This document shows positions 1 through 10,500 of a stretch of 64,000 nt of DNA, piece by piece. The notes under the pieces were generated by a model. The model was given only the letters and a program-made list of their open reading frames with translations, was not told where the DNA came from and did no database searches. The translations under genes and the position numbers were made by a program. The first letter of the stretch is position 1. The number at the start of each line of letters is the position of its first letter. Where the stretch lies: contig JAJLRJ010000010.1 in assembly GCA_024195265.1 (NCBI GenBank), positions 18,294,193 to 18,358,192 of the forward strand. Reading direction: 5' to 3'. Source of the DNA: Dendrophyllia cribrosa (Eukaryota > Cnidaria > Anthozoa > Scleractinia > Dendrophylliidae).

Positions 1-963
1 ATTGTCTGCTAATTCATTTAATCTCAACCTCCTCTTTACTACATACAAGTATTATTGTTCAATAATTTGACTAAAATTGGAGTTTAATAATTTTGCACTC
101 ATGTAAGTCAGATTTGGAGTATTCTTGTTTGAGTTTATTTTGTTGTTTTTGCTATCCTCGCCAAGAAGAAATTTATTATCAATTTAACAGGACAGCAGTG
201 AGTATTTTATTTTTATCCTTAACCCATTGACTTCTAAATCATGTATCCCAAACCTGCTCGTGAGGGGCCACGGTTCTTGAACCATTTGTGACATCATCAC
301 TTTTTATGACAAAAGATAGCACTGATAAAATAATTATAACTTATGCAGAATAAGAAATAATTATTCCAAGGTGTTCTTTCCAAAGGGTGATTCCCTGGAT
401 TGGGCCAGAGATACATGCAAGAAACCCAGTAAATTTGACTGGCAAAATCACGAAAAATTTGGTCTTCCTATCAATTGCCACTTCTTGTTAATAAATATTT
501 TCACTTTCTACAGCATTTATGGGAAATCTTTTCCTGCCAAAATGAAGTCTACTGAAGGCCCAACAACAGGGGGGGGGGGGAAATGAGCAAAATGTGCTTT
601 GTGTGAATGTTTGAAATAAAATATCAATTACTTGCCCTTGACTGAAAAGAAAAGACATTGCATGTCATGTATCACCTGTCAGTTTGGTTGCAGTTTGTCC
701 AAACAATGGTAAAAAATGGCATATGAAGGTGGCTCAACTGGATTTTTGGGGGCGATGCCCCCCAAGTTTGAGCATTAACTATGACGCCATTAACAATGCT
801 ATGGAAAAACGGTCACCACAGCTGTATTAGATAAAGGTGAAAATTTGTTAAGACCAGTGCTAGTGTTATTAACATATCAGAGTTGGCATGGCAATAATGA
901 CGCCGTGACGTTTTTTACTTGCCGTCATATTTCTTGGCACCAGGAGGTTTTTTCTGCAATTGC

Positions 964-1981
964 TTAACCCATTGACACCTGAACCGCCCGTAACCGCCCG
1001 TACAAGACTCCACTGCTTTAAAAAATTGTGACTTTTCAATCGTGCAAACATTGCCTTAACTAGCAGTTGTGAGCATTGACTAGAAAGTCTTTCAAATTGA
1101 GATACCCAATAAACACAAAAAAGTCAGCGATTTTTGCAGAATATCAGCGTTTGAATTTGGACAATAACAAAAATTACCGTTTTTAACGTCATAGAAAAAC
1201 AACAAAAATCACGTTTTTGCCTTTAGTTTTTTTTATTCAAATCATCATGGCAAACCCAAAAATCAACATTCACAGCAAAATTCAGTCCTAGTCCTAGCTT
1301 AGCAGTGAATTTTTTTGCTCTTATTCGTTGCTCGGGCCGAGCTCTAGCCTCTCGTTCTAATGCATACTGACCTTGCCTCAATTTTCAATATCACCACCGC
1401 ACTGCATGCTGGGAAATGGCCAAGAATTTTGACAGCGTTCGTTTCTTTCCGCACACATTTCATATTTATACTAAGTCCACAGCCACTCCGACCCACCGCC
1501 GAAATTTCGCGCTTGTTGTGTTCTCCTGTGGTCGCAACTTCCAAAATATGCCGCAGTAGGTCGAGAAATTCATCCAGAGTCGAGTCCCAAAGCTGCTTCA
1601 TTTCCAGGCAGCCATTTTTCCAGTTCAACGAGCAACGAGCCAAATTCGCAAATGAAGTACAACAACTAACTCGCTTCATTGAGAAGTGGACTCTGAACTA
1701 CCTCCAAGCTTAATGATGCTCACCAGGCAGCTACTAAAGATGAAAAATGGCTGTGAACTTACCAAAAATCGTAGATAATTCATATTGGACCCTTTATTGC
1801 AAATCAAGCAAGCAAAATGAGATCGTCACAATGACGTTTCCAGTAAACTCGAGCCTTCAGAGTTTTAGAACAGCAGCACTTTCAATGGTAACTCCAAATA
1901 TGCAGTCACGAAATCCTATGGGGCGTGTGTATGCAGAAAATCACTCAAAAACGTAAAAATCCTCAGGTGTGAATGGGTTAA
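964..1981. mobile_element. piggyBac-like non-autonomous element, copy 1
   Basis: About 1.02 kb bounded by TTAA on both sides, with inverted ends CCCATTGACACCTGA and TCAGGTGTGAATGGG. A TTAA duplication and ends starting CCC are the piggyBac signature. No transposase is present; open frames of 69-117 codons on both strands are small and unlike known proteins. Nearly identical to the copy at 2483-3499 (a handful of base differences), so the two are recent or homogenised. Confidence 0.75.
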
Positions 1982-2482
1982 TGAAGAAAAATAAAGGTCA
2001 CGTGACCAGGGCTTTTGACACCCCCCGGTGAAAGTTAGGGTTAGGGATAGTTCAAATTTAGGGTTAGTGTTAAGATTCTAGGGTTAGAACAATTTCTAGG
2101 GTGAGGTGTAACTTGGCTCAGGGCCAGGCCTAACTTAGGGTTAGGTCCCAGGTTTGGGGTTGGCCAGGTCACGTGATAGGCAATAGTATCAAACTTGATC
2201 ACCCAAGATGAACTGACCCTCGACTACTGACTGTCACCAGCTGTTCTAACTCCGCCTCTTATGTCTAGTTTTGAAAATCACCACCCCTTGAAGTTGGCTT
2301 TCATGCAACTTTCACCTTTGCACAAAATATGGGCCAGCAACTAGTACCCTCCCCCCCAGATCTTGATGCATATGCCTGTTTTCAAATTAAATAGTGATGA
2401 CATGTTCCTAGTCTTAAGGGTTTTTTGTTTGACTGGTTTAAGAGCCAAAACTATCAACTGTAAGAAAAATAGATTTTTTGAT
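1982..2482. repeat. Spacer between the paired elements, with degenerate TTAGGG repeats
   Basis: From about 2034 to 2160 there are at least six TTAGGG units in degenerate spacing. TTAGGG is the cnidarian telomere unit, but spacing is irregular, so this may be chance G-rich repeat rather than a telomere scar. No coding sequence seen. Confidence 0.4.
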
Positions 2483-3499
2483 TAACCCATTGACACCTGA
2501 ACCGCCCGTAACCGCCCGTACAAGACTCCACTGCTTTAAAAAATTGTAACTTTTCAATCGTGCGAACATTGCCTTAACTAGCAGTTGTGAGCATTGACTA
2601 GAAAGTCTTTCAAATTGAGATACCCAATAAACACAAAAAAGTCAGCGATTTTTGCAGAATATCAGCGTTTGAATTTGGACAATAACAAAAATTACCGTTT
2701 TTAACGTCATAGAAAAACAACAAAAATCACGTTTTTGCCTTTAGTTTTTTTTATTCAAATCATCATGGCAAACCCAAAAATCAACATTCACAGCAAAATT
2801 CAGTCCTAGTCCTAGCTTAGCAGTGAATTTTTTTGCTCTTATTCGTTGCTCGGGCCGAGCTCTAGCCTCTCGTTCTAATGCATACTGACCTTGCCTCAAT
2901 TTTCAATATCATCACCGCACTGCATGCTGGGAAATGGCCAAGAATTTTGACAGTGTTCGTTTCTTTCCGCACACATTTCATATTTATACTAAGTCCACAG
3001 CCACTCCGACCCACCGCCGAAATTTCGCGCTTGTTGTGTTCTCCTGTGGTCGCAACTTCCAAAATATGCCGCAGTAGGTCGAGAAATTCATCCAGAGTCG
3101 AGTCCCAAAGCTGCTTCGTTTCCAGGCGGCCATTTTTCCAGTTCAACGAGCAACGAGCCAAATTCGCAAACGAAGTACAACAACTAACTCGCTTCATTGA
3201 GAAGTGGACTCTGAACTACCTCCAAGCTTAATGATGCTCACCAGGCAGCTACTAAAGATGAAAAATGGCTGTGAACTTACCAAAAATCGTAGATAATTCA
3301 TATTGGACCCTTTATTGCAAATCAAGCAAGCAAAATGAGATCGTCACAATGACGTTTCCAGTAAACTCGAGCCTTCAGAGTTTTAGAACAGCAGCACTTT
3401 CAATGGTAACTCCAAATATGCAGTCACGAAATCCTATGGGGCGTGTGTATGCAGAAAATCACTCAAAAACGTAAAAATCCTCAGGTGTGAATGGGTTAA
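2483..3499. mobile_element. piggyBac-like non-autonomous element, copy 2
   Basis: Same orientation, ends and TTAA flanks as the copy at 964-1981, with a few substitutions. With its sister it brackets about 0.5 kb of unrelated sequence. Confidence 0.75.
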
Positions 3500-4308
3500 G
3501 GGAGCTTGTACCTCCCATAGCCTCCTTGATTATAGCAAAGATTGGACAAATTCTATGAGAGCGTTTTTGAAATTTTGGGGGATGAAGTTTTGGGGATTAC
3601 AAATACAGTGAAAAACATACTATCGACATAATTGGCTAATATCTAAAGGAAACGATGCACTTTGGGAATGCAGTTTCAATTTGAAATTGTGTGTGAAAAA
3701 GGGAGGGGGGCGGGGTTGCTTTGGCCAATTGCGAGAAAAAAGGATTTGATTAGCGTGTGTTCAGCTGCTCTTGTTGCCATTTTTGTATGTAATTTGGTCT
3801 ACACCTACAAATGTGATGATAATTTGGAAACCGTTTGATAAATGTTTTTTTAATTTGACAATCTCGAGATTAATCATCAATAAATTGATATGGCCTGCAA
3901 GTTTCAAGGACATTAAAAACATCTAAGGCAATAAAATAGGGTCTCCAATGTACCAATTTTTTCCTGCAAATTTTGTGTTTCAAGTGAGCATCCTCATTAT
4001 TCACGGTTTTTGTTCTCAAGTTTCACATGCACGTGCACAACTTTAGCAAAAAATTCATTTGCATCGAACAGAACGGTCGATTGCTTCCCGAAGAATTTTC
4101 CAAAACATGCCAATAGGCATAGACCAAATTACATACAAAAATGGCAACAAGAGCAGCTGAACGCACACCAATCAAATTCTTTTTTCTCGCAATTGGCCAA
4201 AACAATCCTTCTCTCCCTTTTTACACACAATCTCAGATGGAATCAAACTACTGAGATGAAACTGCATCCCGAAGCGCATCATTATTCTTTAGATATTTGC
4301 CAATTATG

Positions 4309-4714
4309 TTAAGTAATGCTCCACATAAGAACGATAGCAAACTTCATTGTTCTGCGGCATTGGCTCTTTCCCACATAGAATATCTTTAATTTTAAGAATA
4401 GAGGAGGAGCTGATGGTTAATAATTATATTTCATTATAAATGCTCGTGCTTAACCAATCAGAATAGCAGAAGACAATATCTAATAATTTTGCTTTTTTGA
4501 TGAAGTTCCCCAAATACAATATCTTTTAAACATTGCATGTTGTGCGTTTGGGTCTCAAATTACTTAACTTAGACAAAATGCACCTTGAACATTAACTTTT
4601 TAGCGTTCTTTTAGTCTAGGCCAATGAGATCACTAGTTGTAACAATGAAAAAAGTTGACATTCCATCGTGCATTGCCGTTCAGCGCTATCCTTCTTATGT
4701 GGATCATTACTTAA
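4309..4714. mobile_element. MITE with about 28-base inverted ends
   Basis: TTAAGTAATGCTCCACATAA at the left mirrors TTATGTGGATCATTACTTAA at the right. The matching place in the other foldback arm (about 3628) lacks it, showing that it is an insertion of about 0.4 kb. Likely TTAA target. Confidence 0.7.
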
Positions 4715-5194
4715 TAGTATGTTTTTTACTGTATTTATAATCCCTAAAACTTCATCCCCAAAAATTTCAAAAATGCTCTCATACAATTTGTTCCAACTTT
4801 GCCATAATCGAGGCGGCTATAGGAGGTACATGTACAAGTTCCCCTAAGAGTTTGCCCAAAAAACTCCTGGTGCCGAGAAATACGATGGCAAGTAAAAAGA
4901 ACGTCATGGCGTCATTACGTTGCTATGGCAACTCGGATGTTAATTTTACACTGGTCTTAACAAATTTTCATCTTTATCTAATACAGCTGTGGTGACCGTT
5001 TTCCATAGCATAGTTAATGGCATCGTAGTTAATGCACAAATTTGGGGGGTATTGCCTTCAAAAAATCCAGGTGAGCCACCTTGAAACTCCAGGGAAACAA
5101 TGGGTTAAAATAGTACCAGTAATTTCATACAAAATTGAATTGTTACTGAAATGAAACTAATTGGCACCCTTTTTTATACTTTTAGAAATGGCGG

Positions 5195-5470
5195 TGATGA
5201 GCAGTCCAGAGCATCTGACAGGTGATATGATTTTACGAGCAGTTTTTTACAGGGGGCAGGGCCGGGTTCGATCCTCGGACCCAGCGTCATATGTGGGTTG
5301 AGTTTGTTGTTGGTTCTCTCCTTGCTCCGAGAGGTTTTTCTCCGGGTATTCCGGTTTTCCCCTCTCCTCAAAAACCAACATTCTAAATTCCAATTCGATC
5401 TGGATAGAGGACCTGCATGAAAACCAGCTGCGGCTGATGTGGCTTTCCTCTCTAAATATACTTTTTAGTT
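5195..5470 (+). repeat. tRNA-derived SINE
   Basis: A B-box (GGTTCGATCC at about 5265) is followed by a body with TTGTTGGTTCTCTCCTTGCT and TTTTCTCCGGGTATTCCGG, ending in an AT-rich TTTA repeat tail. The same body occurs reversed at 17030-17145. I associate this family with anthozoan genomes; that is recall. Confidence 0.65.
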
Positions 5471-6417
5471 ATTTATTTATTTTATTTATAATGAGTTCAA
5501 AAGGTCACGTCCGTGCATTATGATTGGCAGATTTCGATCCATTTTGTTTGTTTCTTTTTTACATGGTCCGTTGGCTTTCATATTATTATGATTGAAGGCA
5601 GGGAATAACGCAACCGTTGGTGGAGATTTGAAATGTCGAAAGTTCATAACATAAAAGAGAATTTTTAAAATAGATTGGTTTCGTGAGCTAGAATTACAAA
5701 CATTTTGCAAATTTAACAGTCACCAAATTAAATGGTATTTAAGAGACGCGTTCGAAGGAACTTCTGGTGGAAATGAGCCCCTGAAAAAAAAAAACAATAG
5801 GGGCGGCCATTTGGAAGACCGGACACCAAAAAATCTCAAATTTTACTGCACATAAAGCACAGGACAACCAACACGAAATTAGGATTGTGTTCTTCGAACG
5901 CGATTAGGAATTGATGTTATCAAAGTCGTTGTTGACATAAAGATCACGTTCTATTTATCATTTAATTAAACTTTTTCACCTTGCGTCATTGAAAATTCAT
6001 AATTAACTAGCGGCAAATGTTATTATTGGAGAACAGTTTGTATTAAACTGACCTTTACGAAAAATCTACAACTATATCTACTCTGGTTTTACTCAAAAGT
6101 CATGTGACACTACACAAATCTAACGCCAAAAACGTGAATTCATCCATAACCTTGATTGATGTTCCTGCATCAACTAATATGACGTCACTAACACTTCGCC
6201 TCAGGCGTTAAACCACTTGAAAATCGCCACTTTTTACTTTTTTCAGGCCCATTTTATAAGTCAGGCGCTTGGCTCGTAGCCAAGAGCCTGACTAAAAAGA
6301 AGCTATATATCTGAAAGCAACAAGATAAGAAGATGTCTGACATGGAGAAGAGTTAAACTCTTTTCATTCAGTCATTGTTCCTGCAAACCACGTGGTTACT
6401 ATTGAATGTTTTAAAAA
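5471..6417. other. No gene recognised
   Basis: AT-rich sequence upstream of the first recognised exon. A short CTGAAAAAAAAAACAATAGG tract lies near 5781. No supported coding sequence or RNA. Confidence 0.4.
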
Positions 6418-6423
6418 TGAAAC

Positions 6424-6508
6424 TGTACCACAGTCCCCGACAGGATTTGAACCTATGACCTTCCACACACCGGTCAGATGCTCTAACCACTGAGCTACAA
6501 GAGACTTG
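6424..6508 (-). pseudogene. tRNA-like relic (SINE head or tRNA pseudogene)
   Basis: On the minus strand an A-box (TAGCTCAGTGGTTAGAGC) and a B-box (GGTTCAAATCC) are correctly spaced, with partial acceptor pairing GTCTC/GGGAC. The anticodon stem has a mismatch and the loop lacks U33, so a working tRNA is unlikely. Confidence 0.6.
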
Positions 6509-6938
6509 TAGCATATACTCTTTGACTAGGTTTTTGTCCCGGGGGAGGGGTGGTTCTCTGCAAATTTTTGGGCGGGGGTGTGCCGCTGGGACTCTGAGAC
6601 CCTTAACCCATACTAGACCATTTAAGTTCATTTGACACCTCTATTCTAGACTAAACACTGAAAAACCCTACCCTGTCCTAGACCAAAATTAATTTTTGAA
6701 CGCTTTCTTTGTTATTTGTTACCAGAGGTCAGTAAAAATGCTGTACTGCCCACCGTACCGATTTTTAAATGCCATTTGCCAGTAAACCTTGTCTAGACTA
6801 AATTCTTCATGCAACTGATCTGATACGCTATTCTAGGCCAAAGTTCTCTGATTACTATACCCTATCCCAGACTAAACTGCCTGAAAACCATACCCTTTAC
6901 AGCGGCACATACCTATATAGCGCATAATTATATGGGAG

Positions 6939-6962
6939 TACCCCCCCCCCCCCCGGGGGGGT
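6939..6962. repeat. Poly-C/poly-G junction
   Basis: A run of about 15 C followed by 7 G then TTAATG; self-complementary and a likely length-variable site. Confidence 0.8.
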
Positions 6963-7131
6963 TAATGTATGACATGTATGCGTCCTGCATACTGCTTGGA
7001 TCAGCAATGTCGAAGCATCATATAATTATTTTGTTGTTAGTTTTTGTTCAAGTATGTCTTTTTGGTGAATTGCTGTTTTTAAAATTGGTGTAGAATTGTT
7101 TCTATTTTGTTATTTTAATTAATAATTATTG

Positions 7132-7363
7132 TTAAAGGGACAGTATCATGAGGGCGAAACTTGAAAACGTTCAGCCCATGTTTTCAAGTTTGATTCGGCA
7201 AATTCAAAAAGGCCGTCGAGAAGTGGAGGTATTTGTTGAATCAAAAAATCCGTTTTGATAGCCCGAAGAAAAAAAATCACTTTTAACAGTGATATGTCCA
7301 AAATTCCAGTGCAAGAACAATGAACAGTTTCGCGCTTGGAACCGCATGATACTGCCCCTTTAA
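7132..7363. mobile_element. TTAA MITE, 232 bases
   Basis: TTAAAGGGACAGTATCATG at the left mirrors CATGATACTGCCCCTTTAA at the right, bounded by TTAA on both sides. No coding capacity. Confidence 0.8.
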
Positions 7364-7477
7364 GTTTGGTAATAGTTTTGCCAAATCATACTACCAATTA
7401 AATGGCGGAATTTTATTTAATCATAAAATTATTTTTCTACAAACAGAAACTTAAAAGTATGTTTTATCCAATTTCAG

Positions 7478-7502
7478 GGAAGCATATTTGGCATCTGCAG
7501 AA
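7478..7502 (+). CDS. ARHGEF11: Candidate linker exon 1 of the RhoGEF
   Basis: A 25-base stretch between a pyrimidine-rich AG acceptor and a GTAAGT donor. Entered at phase 2 it reads EAYLASAE and leaves at phase 0, which fits the next candidate exon. It lies in a gap between two TTAA MITEs. Very short and outside any recognised domain, so this is the least certain exon. Confidence 0.4.
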
Positions 7503-10500
7503 GTAAGTTTTAGAGATGATTAAAATATTAATGATACTTTTAAAGGGTGGTTTCATGGTTTGGCGCATGTGCGCAGGTTAAAATGCTTTATTCGCTTTCT
7601 TGCCAATTTTATCGGTTAAAAAACCACTCGCATTTAATCACATAATATAATTAGACCAAACAAAGCGAAGGATGACCAAAATTCAAAGAAAATTTCAACG
7701 GATTACACCGACAAAGTCAACACTGAATAAAACCTTTGACCCGATCAAGGATTTATTCTATGCTCTGGTGGCTTTCATGACACACATGGGTATGTATAAT
7801 CATCCATTCAATCAGCTGAATGAATGCGACATTTTCACGGGCATTTTCCCGCCAGAGTTACATGTGTATCTACTCGCTTCCGATTGGTCTAAACAATGAA
7901 ATTAAATTATGGGTTACGTCATAGCTTACACATGTGCCAAACCGTGAAACCCTCCCTTTAATTACATTGGTATGTATAATCATCCATTCAATCAGCTGAA
8001 TGAATGCGACATTTTCACGGGCATTTTCCCGCTAGAGTTACATGTGTATCTACTCGCTTCCGATTGGTCTAAACAATGAAATTAAATTATGGGTTACGTC
8101 ATAGCTTACACATGTGCCAAACCGTGAAACCCTCCCTTTAAATGGCAAAAATGTAGGCAGCCCAATGGCAAGATTGATTATCAAGCCTGAAACTGCTCAA
8201 GATCTCAAGATCTTGGGTTCGTTAATATGGAAATCTGCCAAAATGGCACCATTGTTCTGGTCTTTTGTACATCTTTAAAATAGGTGGCCAAATAAAAAAT
8301 CAAGAAGACTGAATTTTTTTTTGTAGAGAACTGAAAAGCAAACACAACATTAACGATGGTACTACTAAAGAGCTGTCATTAAAATTGTAAAAAGATTGTG
8401 ATTTTATCCACACATGTAAATTTTTAAGCACTGCATGGTTGTCTCTGGGAGTGAAAACATAAATACAGCCGAGAATTATAATTATTAGTCACTCTATGCC
8501 ATCTTGGTATAGTACACAGGAGCTAGTTGAAATAATGGTGTAGCGGTCTGCAGGGGTTGCTCCCAATGTTAACTGCTCTGAGTTCTTTCCCAGTTATGTA
8601 ACTGTCAGTAGCAAATATTCACAACCATGAACATGTCCAACAACAAGTAAAGGTCCATCATATCTTTTAATAAACAAGACGCTGTGGGAGCGTATACTTG
8701 GGCGTCGTTGTATTAGGCATATTGGAGAATAATTGTCTTGGGAATCTGCATGCACGTTATTTCACGGTTTGATGATTGGGAGTATTCGGATAGTGTGAGT
8801 AGTCTAACAAAGAAGCGCGTTAACCGTCTAAAACAATAAGACACAGTACACTTAGCGTGTGAGATCGCACGCAAATTATTAAAGTAGCGTGTCCACTGTG
8901 TCAAAAGACGAGTACATACTGAAAAATACAAATCGATGCCTACTTTGTACTTACCGTTGAAAAAAAGGCCGTATGTCAGAGTTTCTCGATGGTTGTTATT
9001 GGTTTTAGCTAAATCTTGTAATTAGCTGGTCTGTGTTTCCGACACTTTTGAAGTGAATGCAAATGTAGCCGCAAAGTGGCCTTTCGAAGCCATGATGTAA
9101 TTGCCTGGTCCGGTCCCGAGGTCAAAACAACTTTTCCAATTGAAAGTTTTGCTGGAAGTATTCCCGCCGTTATTATAATAAAGTTTGAATGAAACTTATA
9201 AATTTAATCAAAGTTAACGACAGAAGTGATAATTTAGGAGGAGAGAAACAAATTTAGCCCTTTGAAATATATTTTTTCAGTTGAGGTAAAAATGTTGCAA
9301 TTTGCATAATGTGAAAGTAATTTGAAACCTTTCCAGTAACGCATAACGCAGCTGTTTCGTAAAACATCTCGCAATCAGACACACGAAAATATATCCAGTT
9401 TTTATTCCTCTGTATCCGAAACACAGAAAAGAAAATATAATGAAAAAGTGATCGCTTTAAGGTTATTTTCGCCCGAGAAACATTCACTAGCGGAAGCAAA
9501 ACTCGCAAGAAACGTCTCGCAAGACACCGCGTGCATTGTTTACATCTTCTCTCGGCGGTGAATTTTTGCACCCAAAGTTTCAGTTGTCTGTTCTGTTCTT
9601 TCAACTTCACGAAATAAAAATTAATGAAAGGCAAACAACCGAAAGAAGTGAAATTAATTGGGATTCCTACCATGCTTATATTTCTTCCTTCGCTGTCCAC
9701 TGTTCACTTCTTATTAAATAAGCGCTATGTATGTATTCGTCTAAATTATCTTCTTCATGTTCGTTTTAACATGTTTTAGCGGGTTTCCGTCATGAAGGTA
9801 TCGTAGAATTAATCGCGAGTGTCAAATACTTTCGCAGTGTCTTCTTGAGTAATTTCCTTACGCATATTGAATATGAAACTGTTAGATGCAACAGAGAAAA
9901 CACAACTCGCACTTTGTGACGTTCGCCTCGCATCAACAAACAACAGGTGTACTCCACCGCGGTCAAACGAGAGAAATTTGCAAAAGTTAACCAAAGTACT
10001 TCAAAGTTAAGGTTGTCATTTTCACTGTTTATTAAAAGTTTCATATATTGACAATACACTGTCAACTCACTAAACGTTTTGAAAGTTTACTAAAAAAAGT
10101 TCTAAGCGTTTGAAAACTACGAACCGCAGAACTGTCGGCGCCATTTGCCAACACAATTTTGCTCAGGCACGAAGCGTTTTGATCAGTTTTCAACGATCGA
10201 AAAGAAGCTCGTTATTTTGAGCCGGAAAGATGAAAAGATAGTTACATAAACTAATTATTTTATACATCCTTGCCCACGTTTCCACTTAATTCTAAATGAA
10301 TCCCACCAAATAAAACGAAAAACGCCTCGGACGTGTGACCGCGGTGAAGGTTTGAATAATCCCGCCGTCCCCAGAGTTGCGCAATACTGCACATTTGTGG
10401 ACGACCAAACTGCATTTTAATACTTGGTCGCTACGCCCAAGTAATAAAGCGGGTTGCAGCTCCTTTTTAAGCCATGAATATGCGCATGCATAATGAATGG

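Larger units (their letters stand above)
219..5108. mobile_element. Outer TTAA-flanked element with internal foldback
   Basis: TTAACCCATTGAC at the left and CAATGGGTTAA at the right form short inverted ends with TTAA on each side, as piggyBac-type elements leave. The first 350 bases are also found, diverged, at 61051-61290, so this is a dispersed family. Inside is an imperfect palindrome: 722-956 plus 3500-3815 pair with 4108-4308 plus 4715-5088. Other insertions interrupt both arms. That the outer ends belong together is inference. Confidence 0.45.

Noticed and set aside
150..206. Possible exon ending GACAGCA before GTGAGT
   Set aside because: No acceptor giving a sensible frame and no recognisable RhoGEF sequence.
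1344..1713. Overlapping 111- and 117-codon frames on both strands, repeated at 2862-3231
   Set aside because: They lie inside the duplicated piggyBac-like element and change amino acids freely between copies; no transposase motif.
6424..6508. Functional tRNA gene on the minus strand
   Set aside because: Anticodon stem mismatch, missing U33 and weak acceptor pairing point to a tRNA-derived relic.
9254..9700. A 148-codon minus-strand frame conserved in the inverted copy at 52679-53125
   Set aside because: The differences I could compare between copies are almost all amino-acid-changing, the protein resembles nothing known, and similarity is explained by element duplication. No sign of coding constraint.
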